Positions 33,539 through 45,218 of a stretch of 64,000 nucleotides of DNA are shown here, one piece after another. How positions within the stretch are numbered: position 1 is the stretch's first letter; every line of letters starts with the position of its first letter. The notes under the pieces are model-generated. The model worked only from the letters and a program-made list of their open reading frames with translations. It searched no databases and was not told where the DNA came from. The position numbers and the translations under genes were made by a program. The DNA is from Adiantum capillus-veneris (Eukaryota; Streptophyta; Polypodiopsida; Polypodiales; Pteridaceae), in the NCBI GenBank assembly GCA_014529385.2, contig CM043947.1, positions 103,375,811 to 103,439,810 of the forward strand. Reading direction: 5' to 3'.

Positions 33539-33922
33539 AGTATATAAACGCTTTGTCAAAATCCTATCAACCAACATATCACTGGAAAGATCTTAGAAAG
33601 TAGGTTCTAAATCCCCAACTCAAACAAATTTGGACTTTATTTGTAGAAGTTGTGGCCTCCCTAGTGACGCTGAAATGTGGGGAGAGATTCCATTTATAAG
33701 ACGGAGTTGTCACGTCATAAAATGAAATCTTCATGATATAAGAAATCTGATGGTATGCTATATCTATGGATAAATCGCGATGAGTACATTCTAAATCCAA
33801 AATGTTTGCCCGGCAAGTTTTTATTTTATTTTATTAAAAATTTACCGTGTGCCCATTTTGGACAAAAGGGAGAAAGTCAAAGTTCTTATAGGGCCCATTT
33901 GAGAGTCCAGAAAATCCCTAAT
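33539..33922 (+). mobile_element. Hairpin element copy 2, right part
   Basis: Ends GAGAGTCCAGAAAATCCCTA and holds the central ACGGAGTTGTCACGTCA, matching the centre and right arm of the hairpin element at 43056-43503. Together with 7168-7254 it totals about 470 bases, the expected size, which places gypsy A inside it. Confidence 0.65.
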
Positions 33923-35355
33923 GATTCCACCAGTGGTGGACAAGTTATAGAGCCTGTTCATATGTATTATTATAGTTTTGCTTGATTTGACAGTAGATTC
34001 CATGCTTGACCACATTTGACCCTCATTTGTTGTAGAGGTTTGTTTGTGGCCTTGATATTGACCAAATTACACTAGTTAGAGCCCATTCATACACGAGATC
34101 TAGAATTGACTTCATTTTAGTCATTGGTCACATGCTTGCATAGGATTAGAGCCCCATTTGATTTGTTGATTGATTTTTGTTTGCAACTTGGACCGAGAGA
34201 TGATTGTTAGAGCTTGTTCACACACAATAACCCTAGATTAGCGCTTGGCTAGCTTTTGATTCCCAAATTACATACCCCACTAGTGCACTTGCTTATTGAT
34301 CGTCTTACCACTATATTTCACCTAGATTAATAGATTTTGACGGTCATGGATCATAACGCCCTGTTTGATAGGTTATTATGGATCTATGGTGAGTTAGATG
34401 GATCTCATATATATATATATATATATACACACACATTTAAACACCTATTAGAGGTATATCTAGCTTCAACCCAAAGACCCTTTGACACCTAGTTTTTAGA
34501 TGCTTAGAGCATGAACACACTTGACCTTGCTAGATCACCTTCTTAATGGTTTTGGTACATCATATAGACACATGATGGAGGAGATTCCACAACATGTCAC
34601 GTTAGCCCTTTGTGAGGATTGCCCAAACACCTTTGAGCTACCACAAACTATATCTTTGGACCTATATGAGACTGGATTCTTTTATGATGATGAGCATCAA
34701 AGGATGTACATGAGATAGAGAGCCAAATTTGGAGAGTACCCTAGGTATATGATACAATTATTGCTATCCCACCATGTTCCTTACCAGCTCCTTACAAGGT
34801 GCCTATAGGAGAATTTATAACGAGACTCCCTATAAGTTGTTGTGTGGTTGACTCTATTTCCTTTCTTGGAGTAGCGTAGTTGAGCCTATAGCAGACTCGA
34901 TGATTGTACCCTTTACACAACCAATGTGACTTAGATAACCTCCAAGAGTTACATCATCGAGACCATGTAGGAGACAAACCTCTAATGATCTCATGATAAA
35001 GGTGAGGGAAGATCTGGAGCGTAGGAGCCAAAACCTTACTTGTGCACTACTAGAGCTACCATGCACAGAGACATCCACATCACCTTCTTTGATTTCTACT
35101 TATCTTTCTCTTTATGTATGTTTTTTCTTGAGAAGATTATGTAAGATAATACAGGGTTCCTTGAATGTTTAACAAGATAGTTCTTTCACATCTCAGTAAT
35201 GGTTTACAGGGATGCTTGTTTTTAACAAGACCTAATTATACCAAAAGGCATAATGGACATGTATGAAACCACACTTTCAAATTTGTGTGTGGGTTGTGTG
35301 GAGGATAACTCTCACATACATGTGAAAAATAAATGAACGACTAGACTATGAGGTT

Positions 35356-35386
<31 letters not shown>

Positions 35387-36074
35387 GGTAGGAATATTAA
35401 ACGTAGACCATGTTTCCTCCATTACTATTTTCTATACAATCCATTGCCATTTATTGATTTATATAAAAGCCATCACCTACACAAAACCATTACCATTAAC
35501 TACACACAATGACAAAGGTGTTCCCGTCAATCTTCTCACAAATTAAACTGAGTTCAACTTTTCAAGTATTTTAATAAATTCTACAAATGAAAGACACTTC
35601 ATTTAAAGTTTAGAGTCTCCCAAAAGATTCATAGATCTTTTCCAATTGTATCATCTTCATTGAGATCTCTCATCCCAAAAAAATATCTCTCCATCTTCAT
35701 TGTTTATTGTTGAGACTTCATCATCATTAGAATCCCCCTTCTAGTTGTAATTGCGTTTGTGGTTCATCCATTTCAAGATCTTTGTCTATCTCAAACTCAT
35801 CTTCCATCTCTACTTCATACGATCCCTCATCAATCTATAGTCTAGTCATTGGTTCTTGTAACTCGATCAAAATTCCTCCAAGCTTTTTCGGGGTTAAAAG
35901 CTTAGGAAGGGAGGAATAAGCCATGACACCGATGAGGCAACAAGCTCAACATATTGACATAAAGAATAAGGGGAAGTCAAAGCACATTTGTGGTAATGAG
36001 TAAATGGAAATAATTAATGAAATGCTACACTTTCATTCAGGACAAATAAATTTCACTTTGCTAAAATTAATTAA
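33923..36074. other. Noncoding stretch with microsatellites
   Basis: No gene recognised. It contains (AT)n/(AC)n at 34407-34435 and a GT/GA run at 35356-35387. On the minus strand, 35925-35735 reads as a short acidic ORF with one TAG (MAYSSLPKLLTPKKLGGI, then YEVEMEDEFEIDKDLEMDE), perhaps a gag scrap; nothing supports a function. Confidence 0.4.
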
Positions 36075-37412
36075 CACTAGGTTGGTAACCTAACAAGACA
36101 TAAAAGTGTCCTAGACATAAAAGTGTCCTTTCAGGGTTTTGAAACAAACCTCCAAAACCATAGTAGATCCACTCATTTTGTAAAATCCTTTCATGAGGTT
36201 ATAGTTCAAGGCCTACTACACATGGAAAAACTAAGAAACTTGTAAAATTTCTCATCTTTTGGTCACATCAAGCCTCCAAAGTTGATGGACTAGTACATTT
36301 TCATCAAAACAGTCATTTCTTACGTTTTGTTGCATAAAAATAAGATTAGGGATTTTTGTAGGGCTTGAGATAAATTCCCTAGTTAACTTCAATAGGTTGG
36401 TGATCAGAACATATGATTGCTTCTCACTCACTATTTTTTGTTTTGCCAAAAGAAATAGGTACAACAAAGTTGAATTTTTATCATTCTGCAGACCTATCAT
36501 CAAAGTTTCTATAGCCACACTCAATACAAATAATATATGCATGTTTTCTTAGTTCCGTATTGTCCTTTAGGTTCATAAGGAGCCATGGAGCATGTCAAAA
36601 GAATAATACATCTCTTACCAAGGGGAATCTTGGGGACAAAGATGAAGTGCTAAATACAACAAACATAAAGAAACTGGGTTCAACATTATGAGTTGTAGAA
36701 TCCCATAGAAAGTATTCAGTATCTAGCCAAATTTGATCCTTATGACTAGATATGGTTACTAACTACAAAATGCATGTAGTGGTCACAAGAAACTAACAAT
36801 ATTGAAAAGGCTATACTTGATATACTAGAATGTTTCGTTTTCTTCTATAATTGAAAAAATCAACCATCGTTGTCTACTATGCAAAATAGGGTATTAGGTG
36901 CCCCAAAACTCAAGGAATATTAGCTTTATGTTACAATATGCGACATAAAAAATCAAAACTGCATTTGGATATCATGAAAGCCACCAAAAAAATCATAGAA
37001 GAGCCAAAATTGGCTAAAAAACAGGATTTGACAATTTTTGTAATTTGGTCATAACTTACAACTTTAACATTTATTTCTCCCTAGAAGCATCAGGACATGT
37101 TGAGGACTACTAAAGATAGTTCTCTACCATTATAGACCTCACAAACATGAATTATACAGTGGTATAGTTGCAAAAAGTTGAAAAAAGCCAAAAAGAGGAC
37201 CAGGTTTTTCACACAGTTTAGGTTGTGAAATGTTGTGCAAGGACAAGGTTAAAGATGGAATTGATATTCCAAAAAAATGTCGAGTTTTTTTCAGCTCATG
37301 AGAAAACTTTCTAGATAGATAGCACCTCAAAATCCATTTTGAAACTCTTGACATAATTCAAGGAAAATGGTCACTTAACAGGACATAAAAGTGTCCCATT
37401 ACCAACCTAGTG
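36075..37412 (-). mobile_element. TTAA-flanked non-autonomous DNA transposon, copy 3
   Basis: 1338 bp, same orientation as copy 2, flanked by TTAA (36071-36074 and 37413-37416), ends CACTAGGTTGGTAA. One end carries a partial duplication of the subterminal repeat (GACATAAAAGTGTCC twice near 36096-36130). By eye it is a few percent different from copies 1 and 2. Confidence 0.85.
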
Positions 37413-37416
37413 TTAA

Positions 37417-39454
37417 TCAAGAGCTTTGGGCTTATGGACGAGTCTATCAATTAGTTAGCTACTATGACTAAGGGTTAAAATAGTCACTCTAGTAATAACT
37501 TATGAAATTTGTCTAAATGCAAGATTTTCTAATTGCGTTAGAACTCGCAAACTAACTCCAAACAGAAGCTGGAATTGTTCACTTGAAGCTCAATCAAAGT
37601 CTTTTTCATTTTATTTTTCTTGCCTGTCTTCTATTTTTCTCATTTTTCTTTCTTTTCCCACATTGATTCAAAATCATTTGACATATGTACTTATTTTGTA
37701 TGTCTGGCGTCTTTTTCTTCTCAAAGAAAAGTTTCCACACTAGGAACCTCTAGGGTTCTAGTACCATAGGCCATACATGTGAGTGAAGTACCAAAATCAA
37801 CTTAAAATTTCTCTTCCAAATTAATCTTCTACACTCGTGGAATTTTTTTCTTCCATTTCCTTTGTTTTCTCACTAATTTTCTTTGTTTTTTAAGTGAGAA
37901 AGCCTCTCTGCGCCTACACTCCTAATGTCACAAACATTCAAATAATTCTACAAACTAGGGCTAGCGATCAAGTAAATGAGTTAACCTAAAGTCACTGCCT
38001 ACTAGCCTCAAGGCTCCATAGTGGGACTAAACTCTAAGTCAATTAACTAAAGCAAGGACAAATTTATATATCTATAATGGTAGATAACAAAACATAACTA
38101 AATGCACTCAATCAAAGCATGGAAAACCACAATAAAAAAATATAAATATCCACAAACATGAAGCATAGAAATTAGTACACCTGGAGATACATGATGTGTT
38201 TCATTGATAGTTATGGAAGAAAACATGAGATGGTGAAGCTTGAGATATCCATGCTATGTGATAGTTGAGGTCCATCTATGCTACAAAAACATAAACAAAA
38301 CACTACCACCTAGAAAGGTGTGTCAGCAAGGAAATGAAAGTCTTATACTAAATACAAATAAAAATAAATCCTATACTAAGGTCGCATACCTAGATGTCTA
38401 GAGGGAAAAACCTAAAGGGAAAAAAATGCCTCTAGTATGTGTGCACATGTCTAGTGCACCATAGTCCATCTACACCACTCAAGGGTCTAGTGCAACTAGG
38501 AGGGATAATTGATATGTCCTTAAACAATAAAACCTGCAATCTCCTAGCTCGCGTTCTAATGGTCATCAGTTGGCTAGCACCTAGCTCCATATGGATAGTA
38601 GAATCTGCAGTTCTAGTAATGGTTCTAGGAACATCAGTGTAAGGACATAGGTCCTATGGGCAAGGCCACGAGCACAGCCAAATAGTGTGTACGCTAGGGG
38701 AGGCTATAAGATAGCATGGCTGGGTGGAGACTAGCACACCGCATTACTCTTCTCCTTTGAGTAGTATCAGAGTTATTTTGAGAAAGGGGAAAATTGGGTT
38801 GCATGTGCATGCAACACACATCTCCTCTCCCACGATCCTCGGGCAACATGTGGGGAAGACGATGGCCCACATTGCAGTAAAAGAGAAGACAAACACAATG
38901 GCATGTGTGCAGGACAAGAGCAGCAGCCATTGAAGGCTGACGTCTAAGACGGGCGGCATCAGCATTCTCGATCAGTAACTCTATGGCATCGAGGCTGTGT
39001 TGGCGTCATTGGCTACGTGCATAGGAAGGCCCTCTAAACCCTTGCATGAAGGATGGTTGAGTCGACCCCATGAGGGTAAGAGGCAAACACCCTACCATCC
39101 AAGCTATTGAGACTTGTTGTATACAAAAAGGAAAGATTGCATACTTGAGTTGACAAAAAAAGCTAGAAGGAAAGGAAAGCTACCCACTTCAAGTAGTAGT
39201 TTTACCCTTGCTTTTCACTCCTAGAGAAAGGCAAGTTTTCTTTCAAAATTCCTTTTTCTTCAAGAAAGAATCTTCACAAGTGAACAGATGTCTTCAAAAC
39301 AACAATGAGTTTTTGTGAAGAATCAACGAAGGTGTTCTTACAAAGAACAAGGTGTGAAGTGCTACACATTTTGCAAGGCGAGGATCACATGCAATGCAAA
39401 AGTTACCAAGCATAAAAAACACGACTTCAAGCTTTACAAGATACAAGGTGATGG

Positions 39455-39457
<3 letters not shown>
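37417..39457. other. Noncoding stretch; tRNA-like SINE head near 39.1 kb
   Basis: AT-rich; no gene recognised. The minus strand at about 39110-39044 resembles a tRNA-derived SINE head: TAGCTTGGATGG fits a polymerase III A-box, and GGGTCGACTCAACC about 30 bases on fits a B-box loosely. No SINE tail or target duplication was identified. Confidence 0.35.

Positions 39458-39506
<49 letters not shown>
39458..39506 (+). repeat. (CT)n microsatellite
   Basis: 49 bases of pure CT. Confidence 0.95.
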
Positions 39507-39508
<2 letters not shown>

Positions 39509-39898
39509 ATTAGCGTGTGTTTACCATGGTTGGTGAGGATATCCCACATACACACACTTTTGATTTTGAGAACGCACATCAAAATCTAGCAACCACGGGT
39601 GCTGTCGACATTAATATGCATGAGGATGATGATCTAGGAGATTCATGGTCTTGTCGATATGGCTGCTTTTAAGACTTTGTAAATTAGCCAAAGCATACTT
39701 GAATGCAAAATCTCTACATTAAATGAAAATGAGAGGCACCTTACTGAGCTACTTATGAAATTTATGAATTCACAGACGGCTCAAGGAACCCAAGCTTGCA
39801 CGGTTCAAGGAACTCACTTTTACACGAGTTAATGAGTCCATGAGGCAAGTGCTTTAGAAGATGCAGAAGGTAGAAATGCATTACTTAAGAATATCACC

Positions 39899-40690
39899 AT
39901 GCTTGAGTTTCATGGTGAAGAGCATGACCGCAACAAGGATGCAATCAATACATTCTTACAAAAATGGAGTGATATTCATAGGTTAAGGCACACACCAGAT
40001 ATTAAGACAGCCGTGAAAACAAGTTTATCTCTTAAAGGAAAGGCCTATAAGTGGTGGATGACATTTCTAATAGATGCTCGTCCTCAGTCTTGGGCTGTGT
40101 TTACAGCTTCTTTCTCCAAAGACTATTTGGACTCCAATGAAAAAGATAAGAATTGGATAGCATGGGATGCATGCTGCATGTCTGGCCTCTCTCTCACTCA
40201 TTATCTTTCTAAGTATCAAGAAATCATATTAAAACTAGAAGGTCTAGATGAATTCTAAAAGATACAGGGTTTCAATAGGAGTCTTGACAAAGACTATCGT
40301 CTTCGTGTCAAGACCCAACATCCAAAAACTTTGGAAGAAGCCATCTCTCATGCCCATACGTATGATGATGAACAAGAGAGGAAGGGAAATTTTTTCTACT
40401 CTGAGAATAATTTTTCTAAGAGCAATTCGACTAAGAGCCAATGGCAAGGTAGATCTCCCTCACGTTCCAAGAGGAACAAGAGACAATCTACCTCTCCTCG
40501 CCTCAAGAGGCTAAGAAGCTTAAGCAATCACGAGATACTCCACGTGGGTCTCTCAGCACTACTGATTATTTTGAGCGTGCAAAGAAACACAATTTGTGTT
40601 TCAAATGTCTTTCGGACCAGCATAAGAAGAAGGATTTTCCTCTTTTTCAAGGAAAAGAAAATTCCATGCACACGGTGTAATGCACTATAA
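39899..40690 (+). pseudogene. Gypsy gag fragment, different family
   Basis: Gag core with KGKAYKWWMTFLIDARPQSW and LSLTHYLSKYQEIILKLEGL. An in-frame TAA follows DEF and the frame continues (KIQGFNRSLDKDYRLRVKTQ, KTLEEAISHAHTYDDEQ), then an RS-rich stretch and a knuckle that has lost its last Cys (CFKCLSDQHKKKDF). The TAA fits CAA-to-TAA. The fragment ends where a type A LTR begins. It differs clearly from the type A gag. Confidence 0.75.
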
Positions 40691-42451
40691 GAGGACTAGT
40701 ACAGGTCCAAAAGGAGATGGTCTACCAAAGAGCAATGTGCAATTAGTGCTTCTAGACTTATCTCAGCAGGGGACCAAGAGGAGAGATAGTTACATCTCAA
40801 TATGGGTCCAAAAGGAGGTAGTCTAGCAAAGAGCAATGTGCATCTAATGGAGCTTAAAGACCTTAGGGTTAGCTTCATTAAATCTCTCCAATGGTTAGTG
40901 TTAAAAGTCCTTTGACCTTAGGCAAGCTAGGGCTGAGCTTGAGATAGTCTATATCAAAGAGCAATGTGCATCTATTTGAGCTTAAAAGACCTTAGGGTTA
41001 GCTTCATTAAAGACCTCCAATGGGTTAGTGCGAAAAGTCCTTTGACCTTAGGCAAGCTAGGGCTGAGTTTGAGGTGGGAACCCGATCTAAGCTTGAGGTG
41101 CTTGATGACTAAGGTGCTTGAGGTGCTTGTCGTGCTTGATGACTAAGGTGCTTGAGGTGCTTGTCGTGCTTGATGACTAAGGTTCTTGAGGTTCTTGTCA
41201 TACATAATGAGGAAGGTTCTTGAGGAGCTTCCTCGGCTTAGGGGATAAGGTGCTTGAGTCAAAAAGAGACCCTACAATACTTAATGAGTAAGGTACTTGA
41301 GAAGCTTCCCATGCTTGGGGGGTTAGGTGCTTGAGTCGAAAAGAGACCCTACAAACTTAATGAGGAAGGTTCTTGAGAAGCTTCCTATGCATGAAAGTCC
41401 CAAAGTTATGGGAGTATTTGACTTAACCTTCCACTCACCCAAAGGGCATATGGGACACATGTAAGACTCTCCCTATGCTTAGCCACATGGTGTGCTTGAA
41501 TGCTATTGGTTGGGCTAAAGAGGGGTCCAATGAGCTTCTAGTTCCATCCAAAAAATATCTAGACATTTTCAATCTCTCTCTTGCTAAGAGGTAAGGAGGA
41601 CACTTGTCCAAAGACTACCCATGTACTTGAATGCATGTTGCATTTGATTGGCTAGGGGAGAGAGGGGTCCAATGAGCTTGAAACATGTGTAAAAGCTACA
41701 ACTCACCCCAAGCTAGCAAGGGGGGTGCTGAGGGGATATACACCACACACACACACACACACTCATTTTGTCGATCATTCTCACTTCGTGAAAGTTGAGG
41801 AACTCCACCTCCTTCTCCAAGCTTGTGAGAAGTGAGAGCCTACACGAACACTCTTGGCTATGGAATGCAAATCCAGCCAAGATCCATGCTTCAATTCTTA
41901 AGCTTTCCATCTTCTCCATCTTCATTACTATGCTATTGTGTATGCTAGCAAGAGGAATGATGATAAGTGAGGAACTATTTCTTTCTCCTATGGAATGTTT
42001 CTTCTTCCTCTTCCCTACCCTCATTCCCCGCTAGCTCTCTCCACCTTCAAAGGTGTTTGAGGCCTTGAGACTGAGGCTTGGGATAGTTAATGCTTTCTAC
42101 AAAGTTTATGATATGCTTGTGATGCATGAATCTTTCCATCTTCATTGCATCACCCAGGTCACAAGAAACACAAAGATTTTATTCAAAGATGGGAGAAACT
42201 ATAATACAAATGCGTATTGGAGGGTGGACGGCTTTGTATGAATCCGATCCTCAATTGTTGTCATGTTTTCTAAACTCTCTCTCTCTCTCTCTTGCAAAAG
42301 TATTGTTCATGCCAAGTTAACTAAGTACCATGTCTATGTTTCTACCATCAATTAAGTGCACCCGCTATGATCACAAAGTAATCCCACAAAAGCGCTTTAT
42401 GTAGTTTCCTAATTCCGCTACTCTCAAAGTTCATAGGTCATTTCCATTACA
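40691..42451 (+). repeat. Gypsy LTR, type A copy (5' truncated), plus strand
   Basis: Matches the complement of 7255-10491 from near the LTR start (GGTCCAAAAGGAG) to the end (CATTTCCATTACA). It holds a duplication of about 110 bases (TCTATATCAAAGAGCAATGTG), a 34-bp tandem at 41101-41202 (CTTGATGACTAAGGTGCTTG three times), the degraded 76-bp units and a CA run near 41742. The first 80 or so bases are missing. Confidence 0.8.
41101..41202 (+). repeat. 34-bp tandem repeat in LTR A copy, three units
   Basis: Units start at 41101, 41135 and 41169 (CTTGATGACTAAGGTGCTTG). The other type A LTRs have one unit, so this expansion is specific to this copy. Confidence 0.85.
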
Positions 42452-42464
42452 TTGGTATGAGAGC
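42452..42464 (+). other. Gypsy A primer-binding site (initiator Met tRNA)
   Basis: TTGGTATGAGAGC directly follows the LTR end; TGGTATGAGAGC matches TGGTATCAGAGC at 11 of 12 bases. This fixes the plus-strand orientation of the LTR and leader. Confidence 0.8.
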
Positions 42465-43055
42465 ATTTGGTTTCTCTTTTATTGCTTAAGAAGAGAGGTC
42501 CTTAAGTAGCCTATTAATGTTTGATTTTGTTAATTATATTAGGGTAAGTGGGATTGGGATCTATTATCGGTTTTGTTGAGTCCACTATGTGGGATATGGT
42601 GCACACCTCAAGAGCTTTGGTCTTATTAATGGAGTCTTTTTAGACTTGCCTATGGATTTACCATTATTGAACCATATGAAGTCCAAAAGGAGATATCCCT
42701 CGTCAACTTTGCTATGTTAAACTCACTCCACTACTCTCTATAATTAACCAAATTGAGAGATGGGTGTAGATACTTAAGTGCCTATTTTCAAAGGCTAAGA
42801 GGAGTAGTAGCTATGGTTTTGAATTGCCAAATCATACACTAAGTAAACATATAAGTTTAATTAACATGGCTGACAATAACCAAGAGAGTAGAATGAACAT
42901 TGATAACTTTGAATTTGCACATGAAGGTGCTAATGATGATGCCCCATGTTTGTTAATTATCTTGTCATTAGGTTGTAACAAGCTATGGGCAACCCCGCTT
43001 TGCAAGCCGAAGTTACTCAACAACTACCTGCTTATGGGATTTCCTTTCCTCTCCC
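42465..43055 (+). other. Gypsy A leader
   Basis: Between primer-binding site and gag, interrupted by the hairpin element. No ORF of note. The part after the hairpin (43504-43946) is purine-rich and encodes a charged stretch before gag (rich in GAGAGG and AAAGAAG). Confidence 0.5.
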
Positions 43056-43503
43056 ATTAGGGAAAATTTGGACTCACAAAGGGGCCTTATAAGGAGTTTG
43101 ACTTCCCCTCTCATGTCCAAAATGGGCATGTGGTAAAAATTTTGCAAATCAACTCAAAACTTGGCGGAGATTTGACAGTTAGAATCTACTCTTCAAGATC
43201 TTTCTATTGATATATAGCACACCACGAGATTCCTCATATTTGAAAGATTCTATTTTTTATTCTCTTGTGATGTGACAACTCCGTCTAGAATCTAGAGAAT
43301 AAAAAATAGAATCTTGCAAAATATGAGGAATCTCGTGGCGTGCTATATATCAATATAAAGAGCTTGAAGAGTATATTCTAACTGTCAAATCTCTGCCAAG
43401 TTTAGAGTTGATTTTCAAAAATTTCACCGCACGCCCGTTTTGAACATGAGAGAGGAAGTCAAATCTTTATAAGGCCCCTTTGTGAGTCCAAATTTTCCCT
43501 AAT
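43056..43503. mobile_element. Hairpin (foldback) element, complete copy, 448 bp
   Basis: The left arm (from ATTAGGGAAAATTTGGACTC) and right arm (ending GAGTCCAAATTTTCCCTAAT) are imperfect complements for about 200 bases each, around a spacer of about 30 bases (CTTGTGATGTGACAACTCCG). No coding capacity and no clear target duplication. It is a MITE-like element inside a gypsy leader. Confidence 0.8.
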
Positions 43504-43946
43504 GAAGAGGAGAGAGAGCTTAGGAGGCCTCTTGATGAGACCCCCAAAAGAAGACCCTCTCCCATACGAGAGGAGGAATCCAAAGAAAAAAAAGTAATGA
43601 ATCCCTAAGTTCCTCCGAAGATGTGGCTCCACGAAGAAGGTGGACTAAATGATCGCCAACTCCTCCCAAGAGGAAACGGTTAACACATAGTCCTTCTCCT
43701 CGTCACTCTGAAATGGAAGAGAGAAAACAAAGGAAGAAAAGGGTAAGAAAGAGGTGATCTTCTTCTTCACCTTCCTCCTCTTTCGACGAAAGAAATAGCT
43801 ATTCCCCTAGAGAATACAAGAGGGGAGGACATCACAAATCTTATCCTACATGGCAAAGGTCCCAAAAGCTCAAGAGGGCCAAAGAGGAAGGAAAGAGTAT
43901 CTCTTTCCTTACCTATGATGACACCTTTGGTGCTACCAACAAAGTA

Positions 43947-44690
43947 TTGGCCTTCGTCCAACAATTTGATGCATCCTTTGGAGACGAGGGCTTCATGGAG
44001 TCCTCCAAGCTACGCCATGTAGCTATGCACTTCCAAAAATTGGCTTGTCAATGGTGGGCTAGCCTTCATGGAAACAACAAAGCCCCAAAGACATGGAAAA
44101 ATCTACGAGTTTCCATCATGAAGAAACTCCTTGCAAGTGATGCAAAGGACAAAGTGCTTACCAAATGGTGAAGTTTAAACCTTCTCTCTCGTGAGTCTAT
44201 CCACAAATATGTGGACAAGTTTTAGGATTTACATTTTAAGGCTTCTATCCTTCAAAAGGTAGACTTTGCCGAGCAAAAGCAACAATTCTATGCGGGATTA
44301 CCCAAAGAGATGGCCGATTATGTCAACTCTCAATGGCTTGGTTCTATCACCAAAGTAATCCACCACAACATGGTTGCTTCGCACATCAATTTCCAACAAG
44401 GGGCTAGACAGATTGTCAAGCCCATGGAAAATAAAGACAAAAGTGATGCCAAGGGGAAAACCAATGCCCAAAATTGTTACTAAGGCTATTCAAACAACAA
44501 CAACAATCGGTCCAAGGAGAAGGGAGTGTACAAAGGTAAAATAAACTCTCTCCTAAAGAGACTGAAGCTTTTTGTAAGGACCATAAATGTTTTTAAGTGT
44601 GGGGATCAAGGCCATGGTTATCGTCCTTGCCCCAAAAGAATTTTCGTAATGGGACTCCTAGAGCCTCTATGTTTGAAGCTCCAAAAGATG
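43947..44690 (+). pseudogene. Gypsy A gag, second copy, decayed
   Basis: Matches the gag at 13157-12570 (AMHFQKLACQWWASLHGNNK, GLPKEMADYVNSQWL) and extends to the knuckle (CGDQGHGYRPC near 44600). Compared with the other copy it has TGA after VLTKW, TAG in place of TGG (KF-DLH) and TAA in place of CAA (near 44482). It ends in EAPKDA-like sequence directly against a type B LTR start, so pol is missing. Confidence 0.8.
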
Positions 44691-44864
44691 CCATAATAAT
44701 CAATATCTAATTCTCCTAAATGATTTTCTCATGTTAAACTGATCATTTAATATGGGGAAGTGCCAGGGGAGAAAAGATGCCATAATAATCAATATCTAAT
44801 TCTCCTAAATGATTTTCTCATGTTAAACTGATCATTTAATATGGGGAAGTGCCAGGGGAGAAAA
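44687..44864 (+). repeat. 89-bp tandem duplication at the start of LTR B
   Basis: GATGCCATAATAATCAATAT through GTGCCAGGGGAGAAAA occurs twice, starting at 44687 and 44776, nearly identical. The other type B LTR (1-736) has one copy. Confidence 0.9.
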
Positions 44865-45154
44865 AGCTAGAATATTGGTTAAGCTAGCAGCCCGGCCATA
44901 GTAGGGATCCAAAGGAGGGAAAATAGGGATGCAAAGGGGGGGCCATATGCAAAAGATCCATTTGCAACAATGGGCTAAAAAAGACCCTAAGGTTCAGCCC
45001 ATTAAGACTTCCAAAATGCTAAGGTTCCAAAATTCAATAGTTGTGTCCAAAGGTCAACCATGGGGGGAATTGGATGCTTTGTGTGTGTCCCAAAAGTCTT
45101 TAAAAATCCCTACATAGGAGGGGGCAAGCCTTGATTGTGGGGGATGAGATAGAA

Positions 45155-45218
<64 letters not shown>

